Shown: positions 46,486 to 56,373 of the stretch, piece after piece
Position numbering within the stretch: the stretch's first letter is position 1
Layout: each line of letters opens with the position of its first letter
Assembly (NCBI GenBank): GCA_963977185.1
Contig: CAXBNV010000007.1
Location: forward strand, 1-62,707
DNA length: 62,707 bases
Direction: 5' to 3'
Source: CAXBNV01 sp963977185
GTDB taxonomy: Bacteria; Pseudomonadota; Gammaproteobacteria; JAGOUU01
The notes under the pieces: generated by a model
The model's database searches: none
The model's input: only the letters and a program-made list of their open reading frames with translations
What the model was told of the DNA's origin: nothing
Translations under genes and position numbers: made by a program

Positions 46486-48255
46486 CTATAAATTGAATAG
46501 TCTTCTTTCTTCTTCTGACTTATCTTCTAGTATATAATTAGCTGCTTGTTCATAGTTTGCAATAAAAGATGAAACAGTGCCTAAAAAATATCCATACAAG
46601 TTTGCTGCCTTAGTACTTAAATAACCAGCAGATAACCACTGTAAATTATTAATACTTAACTCATCACTACCAAAGCCTCTACCTTGACTATCACCATTAA
46701 TCCAAGAAAAGCCAGCAATAACTCCTAAAGTTATGCAAGTACTTGCAACAGGCATATTATCAGCCTTAGCAGAATTACTTAAATTTGAAATAATATCTTT
46801 ATCATTATCACTTATATCCATATTTTGAGATTCTAATGTTTCTAAAACTTCATCACAACTATCTTCTTTTGACTTAACAATCCCCATTATAGAACCAAAT
46901 AAAAATATACCTAAATCATTTAATGGCTTTAATATTTTATCAACATAAAACATTCCATTTAATAACTGACCACATAACGTTACAGTTACAAAAGCAATAG
47001 TCTCTGATAATGCATGAGATAAACCACATAAAGTATGCAGTGTTTTTATAGCCTGATTTTTAAACAAACCTAGCGTTACTACATATATAGACACAGAAAG
47101 AGCTGCTGCTGCACCTAACATTATAGTATCTAAAGCTAATTTTCCTAAATTAGCCAAAGCCGCTGAAATATTTGTTTCATATAAATTTTTAAATAAATCA
47201 ACAAAATTATTATATATTCTATATAAAATAAAATTATTTTTTTTATCTATATCTTTTCCAGCTTCATCAGAATTATTTGAATTAATTGCTCCTAAAAAGT
47301 AGCTAATATTTTTAAAATCAAATCCATCAAATAATAAAGCTGTATTAGCGATAAATGATGAAAAAGCTATTGCTGATACAACACTAATTAGCCCCAATGG
47401 CGGATTAGCTAAAGCCAAACTAGGGCTTAAACCATATATAACAACACCAAATGTTTCAAGCATAGAATTTAAAGCAATAAAAGCCGTCATTGCACCCGCA
47501 GCTGTCGCTAAAGTAAGTTTTAATGCCGTACTTAAATAATCAAAAAAACTAGACTCTTTTGCTTTAATATCAACAGGAGCATCATTAAAATATTTATAAA
47601 CAGCTTTTTCGACACTTGGATAAAATAATAAATAATTTACAACAAGAGCAGGAAAACCAATTCCTATTAAAGTAGATACCGAATATACTCCAAAAAAATA
47701 TACAGCGGCAATCGCTTCACTAAATGCAACAACTATTGAGCACACTATGGAAAATAATTTTTTACCATCTAAATTATTAAAGAAATCATGCTCTTTATCA
47801 TAATCAGTAACAATTTTATTTAAATCATCTTGATTCTTTAATTTAATTCCTAAAGAATTAGAAAATCCTAACACACTCTTAATAAAAGTAACTTGTTGCA
47901 TTGGAGAAATAGATTTAAATTTATCTTTAAAAACTTCACCAAGTTTTTCTTCTAAATTAGAAACTTTGTCAGTATTATCATGTTCATTTAATATTTGAGC
48001 CAATTGAGATACAGCTAAAACACCTTCTGCATTACTGCCCTTTTTATCAGTAAGGGACAATAAATTTTCAACTAAAGTATGGAAATCATTATTTCCATCA
48101 TAAAAACCTAATATCTTTAAAGATTTTTTAGCATAAAATCTTATAAAGTTTAAACTGTAATAATCATAATGATTATAATCTAAAAAAAACTGTAGTGTAT
48201 TATTAAGTTTTATAAAGTCTGCTGAATTTGCATCTTTCGCTGAAGAATGTGTCAC
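46486..48255 (-). CDS. Unknown multi-membrane protein with acidic C-terminal tail
   Basis: 589 residues starting with GTG (MTHSSAKD), with GAGG 11 bases upstream. No family recognised. A soluble helical N-terminal part (1-165) is followed by paired hydrophobic stretches near 165-215, 245-315, 370-445 and in the last quarter (VASTCITLGVIAGFSW). No signal peptide. The C-terminal residues LEDKSEEERRLFNL form a glutamate-rich block with hydrophobic residues at the very end, like the E-block signal of Dot/Icm substrates; this resemblance is suggestive only. It is flanked by murC and a lysine-rich protein gene. Confidence 0.87.
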   Translation of the reverse strand: MTHSSAKDANSADFIKLNNTLQFFLDYNHYDYYSLNFIRFYAKKSLKILGFYDGNNDFHTLVENLLSLTDKKGSNAEGVLAVSQLAQILNEHDNTDKVSNLEEKLGEVFKDKFKSISPMQQVTFIKSVLGFSNSLGIKLKNQDDLNKIVTDYDKEHDFFNNLDGKKLFSIVCSIVVAFSEAIAAVYFFGVYSVSTLIGIGFPALVVNYLLFYPSVEKAVYKYFNDAPVDIKAKESSFFDYLSTALKLTLATAAGAMTAFIALNSMLETFGVVIYGLSPSLALANPPLGLISVVSAIAFSSFIANTALLFDGFDFKNISYFLGAINSNNSDEAGKDIDKKNNFILYRIYNNFVDLFKNLYETNISAALANLGKLALDTIMLGAAAALSVSIYVVTLGLFKNQAIKTLHTLCGLSHALSETIAFVTVTLCGQLLNGMFYVDKILKPLNDLGIFLFGSIMGIVKSKEDSCDEVLETLESQNMDISDNDKDIISNLSNSAKADNMPVASTCITLGVIAGFSWINGDSQGRGFGSDELSINNLQWLSAGYLSTKAANLYGYFLGTVSSFIANYEQAANYILEDKSEEERRLFNL

Positions 48256-48437
48256 TTATAGATATACCTCTAATTAATTGAACCTTAAGTGTATTAAGTA
48301 ATATAACAAAATACATAAGGTTTTACAATACTATGATAAGTAACTTTCAGAATATATAAATTAATGGTAATTGTAAACAATTATTTTAGTTTCTTACAAA
48401 ATAATTATTATAGAAAATCTCTATTGTTTTCAATAGA

Positions 48438-48932
48438 TTACTTAGAATCACCATCTTTGACATCATCAGATTTAGACGGTGTTTTTTTAACATTTTCTCT
48501 GATAATTTTGCTATCTTTTTCTTCTTTTTCTTCTTTTATTTTTTGAGAATCATTATTAACATCATCATTAACATTATGTATTTTACTTTGGGCTTTATCT
48601 TTTAATGAGGATACTTTATTTTTGCTTTTTTCAAGCACATTATTTAATTTTTCTTTATTTAATGGCATTTTATCTTTAGCTTTATTAGCCATGTCTTTAG
48701 TTTTAGACATTAAATCACTAAATTTACCTTCTGAACTCATTTTTTGAGCTTTATTTTTTAATGATTTAGATTTCTCTGAAAGCTTGTCACGACTTTCTTG
48801 AAATTTTTGCCTAAGATTATTTTCTTTAATAATTTTATTAGATTTATCAGTAAGTTGCTTTTTGCTTTTTTCAGCAAATTTTTTAACGCCTGAAAATTTA
48901 GATTTAAGTTTCTTTATTAATTTATTAAACAT
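48438..48932 (-). CDS. Lysine-rich amphipathic helical protein
   Basis: 164 residues, about one third lysine, with repeated amphipathic segments (KKFAEKSKKQL, SRDKLSEKSKSLKNKAQKM, LMSKTKDMANKAKDKM, LEKSKNKVSSLKDKAQSKI). The pattern resembles LEA-like or apolipoprotein-like helices. The last 45 residues are acidic and disordered, ending DDVKDGDSK. No signal peptide or catalytic motif. It could bind membrane, nucleic acid or another acidic partner; the function is unknown. It starts 89 bases after sspB on the same strand. Confidence 0.8.
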   Translation of the reverse strand: MFNKLIKKLKSKFSGVKKFAEKSKKQLTDKSNKIIKENNLRQKFQESRDKLSEKSKSLKNKAQKMSSEGKFSDLMSKTKDMANKAKDKMPLNKEKLNNVLEKSKNKVSSLKDKAQSKIHNVNDDVNNDSQKIKEEKEEKDSKIIRENVKKTPSKSDDVKDGDSK

Positions 48933-49021
48933 AAAAAAGGATCCTCGATTTTAAATAATACTTTGATTATCAAAATATTAATATAAGCCTTAGACCCTTT
49001 TATCTATATTTAGTTCAAACT

Positions 49022-49519
49022 TTAATCTTTTTTGTCATCATCTGAATCAGAATCAGTACCATGATCTTTGTCTTGGCCTTTTTTCTTATTAATATTAGGA
49101 TTAGATGCAACAACCTTTAATTGCGGTCTTTTCGTATTCTTTAATGACTTTGACTTAAGCGAGCTCTCATTATCAAGGGCGCCACCTTCTTCATCTTCTT
49201 CAAAATCAAGTTCTTCTTCTACAAAAATCATGCCTTTTCTATTTTCTTCGGCATAAATTGCAGTAACAGACATAATAGGCAAGAAAATATTATAAATAAC
49301 GCCAGTAAACTTAGTACAAAATTTAATTTCTTGATTTCCTACATTGAAATCTCTCACAGCTTTAGGAGAGACATTTAGAATAATCTGACCATCTTCAATA
49401 TATTGCTCAGGAACAGTGACTCCCTCAAAGTTTGCATCAACAACTAAATGTGGCGTCATATCGTTATCAACAATCCAAGCATATAAAGCTCTTAATAAAT
49501 ACGGTCTACTTGGTGTCAT
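49022..49519 (-). CDS. sspB: ClpXP adaptor SspB
   Basis: 165 residues. The N-terminal domain (MTPSRPYLLRALYAWIVDND, HLVVDANFEGVTVP) is the SspB fold that binds ssrA-tagged proteins and tethers them to ClpXP. The long acidic, disordered tail (about 110-165) is typical, but its end is DSDSDDDKKD, and the usual short hydrophobic ClpX-binding peptide is not obvious. It follows sspA by 29 bases, as usual. Confidence 0.94.
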   Translation of the reverse strand: MTPSRPYLLRALYAWIVDNDMTPHLVVDANFEGVTVPEQYIEDGQIILNVSPKAVRDFNVGNQEIKFCTKFTGVIYNIFLPIMSVTAIYAEENRKGMIFVEEELDFEEDEEGGALDNESSLKSKSLKNTKRPQLKVVASNPNINKKKGQDKDHGTDSDSDDDKKD

Positions 49520-49548
49520 TAAATACTCCCTACTGATTTTTCTAATTA

Positions 49549-50181
49549 TTATAGTGTATCTTTTTCTTTTGCTTCTAGTTTTTGTATAGTTGTCTTTATT
49601 GAACTTCTTTCTGATATTTTTCGTAAATAATCTATAATTGACTTTGAAAAAGATTTATCAAGATTAACACCTAATGCCTCTAATTTAAAGAACATAGGGA
49701 CTAAATAACAATCTAATAAAGAAAACTCTTTATTTAAAAAATAAGGTGAGTCTTCGAACACGGCAGACAATTCATTTATTTCTTGAATTAATTCTTGAAT
49801 TAAACTTTCCTTAACGTCTGATGATTTAGAATTTTCAGCACCATTTAGCTTAGAATACCAATCTTGCTCTATCCTAGCCATAGTTAATCTTGCTTTGGCT
49901 CTCAAAATTGGATACACAGGCAATAATGGCGGATGAGGAAATCTTTCATCTAAATATTCTAATATAACTTTAGAATTATATAAAACTAAATCACGATCAA
50001 CTAAAGTAGGAAGCTCTCCATAAGAATTAATTTTCTTTAATTCTTCCATTTTTTCATCAGTATCTACTACTTTAATATTAAAAGCGACTCCCTTTTCTGC
50101 TAATACTATTCTAACTTGTTGAGAATAAACATCATTTGACTTAACATAACAATTAATTATACTCTTTCTAGCACTAGTCAT
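49549..50181 (-). CDS. sspA: Stringent starvation protein A (SspA)
   Basis: 210 residues with a glutathione S-transferase fold: thioredoxin-like N-terminal half (YSQQVRIVLAEKGVAFNIK, SYGELPTLVDRDLVLYNSKV) and helical C-terminal half. SspA binds RNA polymerase and changes promoter choice in starvation and, in Francisella and others, virulence gene control. The order petABC-sspA-sspB is common in gammaproteobacteria. It lies 83 bases after petC. Confidence 0.94.
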   Translation of the reverse strand: MTSARKSIINCYVKSNDVYSQQVRIVLAEKGVAFNIKVVDTDEKMEELKKINSYGELPTLVDRDLVLYNSKVILEYLDERFPHPPLLPVYPILRAKARLTMARIEQDWYSKLNGAENSKSSDVKESLIQELIQEINELSAVFEDSPYFLNKEFSLLDCYLVPMFFKLEALGVNLDKSFSKSIIDYLRKISERSSIKTTIQKLEAKEKDTL

Positions 50182-50264
50182 GCTTTTAACTCCATAAATA
50201 CTAAATATTTTTCATAAGGCCATGATTATACACATTTGCATTAAATAAGTCCACTGTATAAATA

Positions 50265-51044
50265 TTAATGTATGTCTTTCCAGTATTCTCTTTTTAACAT
50301 ATAAACAAATACTAGTAATACACCTAAGAACAATAGAACACCAATCCCCATATGTATTCTTTGATCTTTATTTGGCTCCGCCGCATAATTCATGAAATTA
50401 ACAATATCAGTTACAACATGATCATATTCTTTTTCTGTTAATTTCCCTGATTTTACGAGCTCTAATTTACCAACATGCTTTTGAACAGAGCCATAAGATT
50501 CACTATATGTTAACAGCTGCTCACCTTGAAGATTAGCAAGCACATGAGGCATGGCAACATCTTTAAATATCAAGTTATTAACCCCCCAAGTCCTCGTAGA
50601 ATCAATATAAAAAGATTTTAAATAAGTATATACCCAGTCTGGGCTACGAGATCGTGTCGCCATGGTTAAGTCTGGAGGGACAACACCAAACCAAGTTTTA
50701 GCATCTGATTTACTAATTGAAGACATCATATGATCAGACACTTTGTCTGTGTTAAACATCAAATGAGCCTTCAATAAATCTTTCAAAATATTACCATCAT
50801 CATCAGTAATATTAAGATCTTTAGCCATTCTATTATATCTTAAATAAGACATGCTATGACAACTAGTACAATAGTTAGTGAAATATTTCACTCCTCTTTG
50901 CAATGACGCTTTATCGTTAAAGTCCAATCTAACATGCTGCAAAGGAATATTAGTAACCTCGGCACTTATATTAAAGCTTAACAACATACATAATAAAGCT
51001 ATAATTGATAATTTTCTTTTTATTAAAACTCTTATTAAAAACAT
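50265..51044 (-). CDS. petC: Cytochrome c1 of the bc1 complex
   Basis: 259 residues: signal peptide (about 1-28), one heme c site YCTSCHSMSY (Cys59, Cys62, His63), an axial methionine candidate in KDVAMPHVLANLQG (about 185), and a C-terminal membrane anchor (about 235-252) ending REYWKDIH. It carries electrons from the Rieske protein to soluble cytochrome c and needs the Ccm system, encoded at the left end of this window, for its heme. Third gene of petABC. Confidence 0.96.
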   Translation of the reverse strand: MFLIRVLIKRKLSIIALLCMLLSFNISAEVTNIPLQHVRLDFNDKASLQRGVKYFTNYCTSCHSMSYLRYNRMAKDLNITDDDGNILKDLLKAHLMFNTDKVSDHMMSSISKSDAKTWFGVVPPDLTMATRSRSPDWVYTYLKSFYIDSTRTWGVNNLIFKDVAMPHVLANLQGEQLLTYSESYGSVQKHVGKLELVKSGKLTEKEYDHVVTDIVNFMNYAAEPNKDQRIHMGIGVLLFLGVLLVFVYMLKREYWKDIH

Positions 51045-51082
51045 AAGTAAAACCTTAAATATAGAACTCTTATTATTTCTGA

Positions 51083-52318
51083 TTATTTCTTAACTCTTGT
51101 AGGTTCTTTTTTGAACCTATCTTTTCTGCTATAAAAAGGCATAGCGACAAAAAACAAAAAGTAAATTACTGTAAATATTCTTGCAAATAAAGTTCTTGTT
51201 GGCGTAGGAGCAAGCGTTCCTAAATATCCCAATCCAATAAAACTTATAACAAATAAAGCAAGAGCGACCTTATATATTGGGCCTTTGTATCTTATTGATT
51301 TCACAGGGCTTTTATCTAGCCAAGGTAAAACAAATAAAACAGCAATCGATGCGCCCATTACTATTACTCCGCCTAATTTATCCGGTATTGCCCTTAACAT
51401 TGAATAAAAAGGTGTAAAATACCAAACTGGAGCGATATGTTCAGGAGTTACTAAAGGATCAGCTGGTATAAAATTTGGAGCTTCTAAAAAGTACCCAAAT
51501 CCTTCAGGAACAAAAAATATTACAGCGCTAAATACCATTAAAAAAACAACAACGCCAACAATATCTTTAACAGTGTAATATGGATGAAACGGAATGCCAT
51601 CAAGAGGAATGCCATTTTCATCTTTATTATTTTTTATTTCAATTCCATCTGGATTATTTGATCCTACTTCATGCAAAGCAATTAAGTGAACTGCAACTAA
51701 ACCAACAATAAGCAAAGGTAAAGCTATAACATGCAGAGCAAAAAATCTATTCAAAGTAACAGAAGAAATATTATAATCACCTATAACTAAAGTAACAATA
51801 CTATCTCCAATATAAGGTATTGCTCCAAATAAAGAGGTGATTACTTTAGCCCCCCAAAAAGACATTTGCCCCCAAGGCAGCAAATACCCCATAAAAGCTT
51901 CACCCATCAAACATAAAAAAATCACCATTCCAAACAACCATACAAGCTCTCTTGGTGACTTAAATGAACCGTACAATAAGGCTCTAAACATATGTAAATA
52001 AATAACTATGAAAAAAAATGATGCTCCAGTTGAATGCATATATCTAATAAGCCAACCAAAATTAACATCTCGCATTATATATTCAACAGAAGCAAATGCT
52101 CCTTCTGCTGTTGGCGTATAATTCATAGTTAACCAAATTCCTGTAAGAATTTGATTGACTAAAATAAGTAATGCTAAAGAACCAAAATAGTACCAAAAAT
52201 TAAAATTTTTGGGTGCATAATACTCTGTTAAATGCTCTTTTATAAGAGAGGTCATAGGAAATCTTGAGTCAATCCATGCAACTAAACCCTGTGATTTAGC
52301 CATGCTTTTGTCTTTCAT
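51083..52318 (-). CDS. petB: Cytochrome b of the bc1 complex
   Basis: 411 residues with eight membrane helices. Heme-ligand histidines are in RYMHSTGASFFFIVIYLHMF and RFFALHVIALPLLIVGLVAVH. The Qo-site motif is PVWY (IAPVWYFTPFYSMLRAIP) where many bacteria and mitochondria have PEWY; PVWY is known in some beta and gamma proteobacteria. The start at 52318 has AGGAG five bases upstream; an in-frame ATG lies at 52303. Confidence 0.97.
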   Translation of the reverse strand: MKDKSMAKSQGLVAWIDSRFPMTSLIKEHLTEYYAPKNFNFWYYFGSLALLILVNQILTGIWLTMNYTPTAEGAFASVEYIMRDVNFGWLIRYMHSTGASFFFIVIYLHMFRALLYGSFKSPRELVWLFGMVIFLCLMGEAFMGYLLPWGQMSFWGAKVITSLFGAIPYIGDSIVTLVIGDYNISSVTLNRFFALHVIALPLLIVGLVAVHLIALHEVGSNNPDGIEIKNNKDENGIPLDGIPFHPYYTVKDIVGVVVFLMVFSAVIFFVPEGFGYFLEAPNFIPADPLVTPEHIAPVWYFTPFYSMLRAIPDKLGGVIVMGASIAVLFVLPWLDKSPVKSIRYKGPIYKVALALFVISFIGLGYLGTLAPTPTRTLFARIFTVIYFLFFVAMPFYSRKDRFKKEPTRVKK

Positions 52319-52346
52319 TGCAACTCCTAAATATCAAAATCAAAAA

Positions 52347-52922
52347 TTAACTTTCACCAATTAATACAACTGTATCTGATAAATACTTATAATCAGGTAC
52401 TGGTAAGTTTTCTGGGGCTGGAACATCTTTGTAAACTCTTCCAGCTAAATCATAGCTTGAACCATGACAAGGACAAAAATATCCACCCATCCATGAAGGA
52501 GATATACTTGCAAGCTCAGGCTTAAGCAAAGGTGTACATCCTAAATGTGTACATATACCAACAACAACCAAATATTCCGGCTTAATAGATCTATAAAGAT
52601 TTTTAGCATCTTTAGGTTGGATACTGTCATCTGAAAAAGGATCTCTTAATTTACTATTAAGTTCAACTAAGTCTTCAACCATACGCTTACTTCTACGTAA
52701 AACAAAAACCGGCTTACCTCTCCATTCGTAAACAGCCTGTTCACCTTCTCTTAATTTACTTATATCAGCTTCAACTGGGCCACCTGCAGCTTCAGCTTTA
52801 GCACTAGGAAGCCAAGATGATAAAAAAGGATATGCTGTATACAATGCACCAACACCGCCAACAACAGTTGAGGCTCGAACTAGAAACTGACGTCTACCTA
52901 AATCCACGTCTTTAGTTGTCAT
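52347..52922 (-). CDS. petA: Rieske iron-sulfur protein of the bc1 complex
   Basis: 191 residues. The twin-arginine start GRRQFLVRAS directs folded export and forms the membrane anchor. Cluster ligands are in CTHLGCTPL (Cys124, His126) and CPCHGSSYD (Cys150, His153), with disulfide cysteines 129 and 152. First gene of the petABC-sspA-sspB unit, with a 125-base upstream gap. Confidence 0.97.
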   Translation of the reverse strand: MTTKDVDLGRRQFLVRASTVVGGVGALYTAYPFLSSWLPSAKAEAAGGPVEADISKLREGEQAVYEWRGKPVFVLRRSKRMVEDLVELNSKLRDPFSDDSIQPKDAKNLYRSIKPEYLVVVGICTHLGCTPLLKPELASISPSWMGGYFCPCHGSSYDLAGRVYKDVPAPENLPVPDYKYLSDTVVLIGES

Positions 52923-53047
52923 TACTATTTTACTCCACGTTTCTAAAACTAAATTATATATGATTAATTTTGAATTACTATAAAGCGCTTATAAAGCATG
53001 ACAATGATAGCATGTTGTTATTGGTTTTTAAATATTAAATTTCATAT

Positions 53048-53890
53048 TTAAACATCATGCGATTGAATAATACGAACTATAAGAATTAGGAATAATATGG
53101 CCAATGGACCTGATAATATAGTAGCTAAAAATGTAAATATTAGTACTATATTAGCATTATATAATAAAATCTGTTTTACATTAATTTCTAAAATAACTTG
53201 CTTATCAAAACTACCAACTTTAATTAAATACAAAGATTTTAATTTTGAGTTATCAATTACTAAATTTCTTAAATGATCTCCTGATTTTTGTGAAAATTTA
53301 CTATTAGACATCATCTTAATTAACTTTTGATCAAATAAAACATTAGCATTCCATTCAATATCATAATTATTTTTATTTAAAACACTTTTTGTTAAAAATT
53401 GACCTGTAATAACGATGTTATTATCTGAATTTTGAGCTGCTGCTATTAGCAATCCTCCATCCTTTATTTTTAATATATCTGTAAATGATCTTTTATCTGA
53501 TTTATCTAATTTTAAAATATAGTTATATAAAAAGTTTTCTAAATAATTTTCATTATTATGATTTTTATTATATTTCTGTATTAAAAAATCTTTATCAGGA
53601 TCTATATTATATAAGTACACAAAATCAATACCATGAGGTATAATTTCTGAATCCAACTGGCTTATTGTTTTACGCTCATATAAAATAGCAAAAATAATAG
53701 CAGCATCTTGTAAATTTTGTAATTCATTATTAATCAAAGATTCACTTCTCTCCTCTTTTTCATAAAGATTACTGACTTCTATTTTTAATAATTCAGGATA
53801 TAAAAATGTATTTATTGCAATATATACAAAAAAAACATAAAGGCCTAAAGAGATTCCTGTAGCTAAAAGTAATTTATTTTTTAATTTCAT
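53048..53890 (-). CDS. Sensor-like membrane protein lacking an output domain
   Basis: 280 residues: membrane helix at about 8-28, a large periplasmic domain (about 30-240) and a second helix at about 244-272, with only a few cytoplasmic residues after it (VRIIQSHDV). The layout resembles CHASE4-type sensors of histidine kinases and cyclic-di-GMP enzymes, but the HAMP and output domains are missing and the frame simply stops. It could be a relic of a larger sensor or a stand-alone periplasmic subunit. Divergent from the patatin gene. Confidence 0.7.
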   Translation of the reverse strand: MKLKNKLLLATGISLGLYVFFVYIAINTFLYPELLKIEVSNLYEKEERSESLINNELQNLQDAAIIFAILYERKTISQLDSEIIPHGIDFVYLYNIDPDKDFLIQKYNKNHNNENYLENFLYNYILKLDKSDKRSFTDILKIKDGGLLIAAAQNSDNNIVITGQFLTKSVLNKNNYDIEWNANVLFDQKLIKMMSNSKFSQKSGDHLRNLVIDNSKLKSLYLIKVGSFDKQVILEINVKQILLYNANIVLIFTFLATILSGPLAILFLILIVRIIQSHDV

Positions 53891-53982
53891 AACTATATTA
53901 ATATTAAAAAAACTATATTTTTTCTATAATTATAATAGAGATTGTAAATAAGAACCGTAATTAATTAAAATAAAAGTATAAA

Positions 53983-55011
53983 ATGTTCAAAATTTTAAGT
54001 TTAGATGGTGGTGGCTCTAGAGGAGCCTTTATAGTTGGAGCTCTTTCTGAGCTAGAAAAACAAACAAATAGTCATATAACAGACTATTTTGATTTAATAG
54101 CAGGAACATCGACAGGTGGAGTGATAGGCATTCTAATTGCTTTGGGATATCCTATGTCTGTTATTGAAGAAATTTACTCTAATAAATTTCCTATTATTTT
54201 TACTAAAAATCCTAGATACTTTTCAGGGATATATAGATTTATAACTTTCTTAACAGATCCTTTTGTTGAGTTATTTATGAATATAAAAACAGAAGAATTA
54301 ATTAAATCCAAATATGCATCATCTGGAGTAATAGAAGTATTATATGATCTAGTCAAAAATAAAAATTTATCTGATATTACTTTATCAAGATTAATTATCA
54401 CAGCAACAAACCTAAAAGATGGTTCAGCTAAAACATTTAAATCTTATCATTTACCTGATAGGCCAAAGTCAGAAGATATTGCTTTAAGCAGAGTACTAGC
54501 ATCAACAGCTGCCGCCCCTACTTTTTTTGAACCAGTAAGAATAAATAATCATGGAGTATATTGTGATGGTGGACTTTGGGCTAATCATCCAGGACTTGCC
54601 GCTTATGCTGAAGCTGTAGAAATTATTAATGAATGCCATCGAAGCGTAGATCCTACCTTTCAACGAAACTTTATTAGTATGCTATCTTTAGGTACAGGAT
54701 TTGCTGTTCAAAATTATATCCCCCCTAAAAATAATTCTGGATTTAAATGGTGGGCTAATAAATTATTACCATTGATGTTTGAATCACAATCTCAAAGTAC
54801 TGGTTTTTATTTAGATAAATTAATGCTAAATCGTTATCTAAGACTTAACTTTGAAATTCCTAATAGAGAATGGGGCAAATTAGATGACTATTCTAATACT
54901 AAAGAAATGATAGCATTAGGTAAAATAACCATGCAAAAAAATATTGATCAAGTTTTGAAAATGTTTGCAAAAGAAAAAACTGAACCATTTGTTCCTTTTG
55001 ACCCAGTTTAA
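53983..55011 (+). CDS. Patatin-like phospholipase
   Basis: 342 residues with the full catalytic set: oxyanion loop DGGGSRG (8-14), nucleophile GTSTG (Ser43) and dyad aspartate in YCDGGLWANHP (Asp195). Typical activity is phospholipase A or lysophospholipase. It has no signal peptide, unlike outer membrane patatins, so it acts in the cytoplasm or is delivered by a specialised secretion system, as with patatins of Legionella and Rickettsia. The neighbours are a sensor-like protein and an MFS exporter, which give no clear functional link. Confidence 0.93.
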   Translation: MFKILSLDGGGSRGAFIVGALSELEKQTNSHITDYFDLIAGTSTGGVIGILIALGYPMSVIEEIYSNKFPIIFTKNPRYFSGIYRFITFLTDPFVELFMNIKTEELIKSKYASSGVIEVLYDLVKNKNLSDITLSRLIITATNLKDGSAKTFKSYHLPDRPKSEDIALSRVLASTAAAPTFFEPVRINNHGVYCDGGLWANHPGLAAYAEAVEIINECHRSVDPTFQRNFISMLSLGTGFAVQNYIPPKNNSGFKWWANKLLPLMFESQSQSTGFYLDKLMLNRYLRLNFEIPNREWGKLDDYSNTKEMIALGKITMQKNIDQVLKMFAKEKTEPFVPFDPV

Positions 55012-55031
55012 ATTTTACTTATTTAATAAAT

Positions 55032-56294
55032 TTAATTAATAACTTGTTCCACATTTTGATTATTCATATCTATAGTTTTTAAATGAATAATCAAATAACT
55101 ACTAATACTGAATAACAAAAATAACCAAACCATGCTATTCATACTATAGTCATAGAAAATACTACATATTATAGCAACAACAGCCCCAAGACCTGTTTGC
55201 ATAAATCCTAATAATCCAGCAGACAATCCCCTCATTTTTGGGTGTGCTCTACATGCAATAGCAATTAAACTTGGCTGAGTCAGTCCTGCAGCAAGATATA
55301 AAATAACTACAGCTATGGCTAAAAGAATTTCATTTAATAAGTTTACTGCAAATAAAAGTCCAACTATTACAGAACATGAAATTAGAACTAAAAATCCTAG
55401 CTTTTGTAATTTAATTTCATATACCTCAGAGCTATAAACCGCTGCAATTAAAGATCCAACGGTATTGCCCAAGCACTGCATAGCAAAAAAATATCCAAAA
55501 TAATATTGCGGCACTTTAAATTCATTAATAACTATAGCTGGAGATAAAGTAACCCAAACAAAAGCAAGGCCATATAGCAAAGCTGCGCTTAAAGCAAAAG
55601 TAATATAATTTTTATCAAATAATAAAAATTTAAAATTACTTAACATATTAATTATTTTTTTATTATATTTAGCTTTTAAATTAATATCTGAATTATTATC
55701 AGCAATATAAGTTTCTTGAATAAATATATAGCTAGAAATAAATGCAAATATACTAAAAATTAAGACAGAAATAAAAATACTAATCCAACTAAAATAAAGT
55801 AACATATAACCGCCTAATATAGGCGCAATAGCTGGAGATACTATATTTATTGCAGATAAAAGAGATAATAATCTTACTTGTCGATTTCTATTATAACTAT
55901 CAACTATTATAGCTCGAGATAATACTATAGCAGCACAAGCCCCCAAGGCTTGCAATAACCTGAAAATTAAAAATATTATATAATTTGGTGAAATACAACA
56001 AAAGATACTTGCTATTACAAACAAGAAAGAACCTATTAATAATGGCTTACGCCTACCAAACCTATCTGAAATTGGTCCATAAATTAACTGACCTATCGCT
56101 AACCCTAATAAATAAATCCCCATACTAATATTCAAATAGCTTTCGGGAATATTATAATACTCTGCTATATTGCTATAAGCAGGCAAGTACATATCTATAC
56201 ATAACGAGCTACCTAATGGTAACAATAATAAAACAATCAATGCTACAGCTGATAAAGGCTGTGATTCTTGATCTTTAATGTTAACTTGATTCAT
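55032..56294 (-). CDS. Bcr/CflA-type MFS drug efflux transporter
   Basis: 420 residues with 12 membrane helices. The MFS motif A is GPISDRFGRRKPLLIG (about 77-92), and the N-terminal MYLPAYSNIAEYYNI fits the Bcr/CflA (DHA1) branch, which exports bicyclomycin, chloramphenicol or peptides. Substrate not predictable. Convergent with the patatin gene. Confidence 0.9.
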   Translation of the reverse strand: MNQVNIKDQESQPLSAVALIVLLLLPLGSSLCIDMYLPAYSNIAEYYNIPESYLNISMGIYLLGLAIGQLIYGPISDRFGRRKPLLIGSFLFVIASIFCCISPNYIIFLIFRLLQALGACAAIVLSRAIIVDSYNRNRQVRLLSLLSAINIVSPAIAPILGGYMLLYFSWISIFISVLIFSIFAFISSYIFIQETYIADNNSDINLKAKYNKKIINMLSNFKFLLFDKNYITFALSAALLYGLAFVWVTLSPAIVINEFKVPQYYFGYFFAMQCLGNTVGSLIAAVYSSEVYEIKLQKLGFLVLISCSVIVGLLFAVNLLNEILLAIAVVILYLAAGLTQPSLIAIACRAHPKMRGLSAGLLGFMQTGLGAVVAIICSIFYDYSMNSMVWLFLLFSISSYLIIHLKTIDMNNQNVEQVIN

Positions 56295-56373
56295 AATATA
56301 CTGAATGACATAAAATTAGTTATTATGATAAATATTTTTTGGACTTAAATCAATTAATTTTCTAACTATATTT

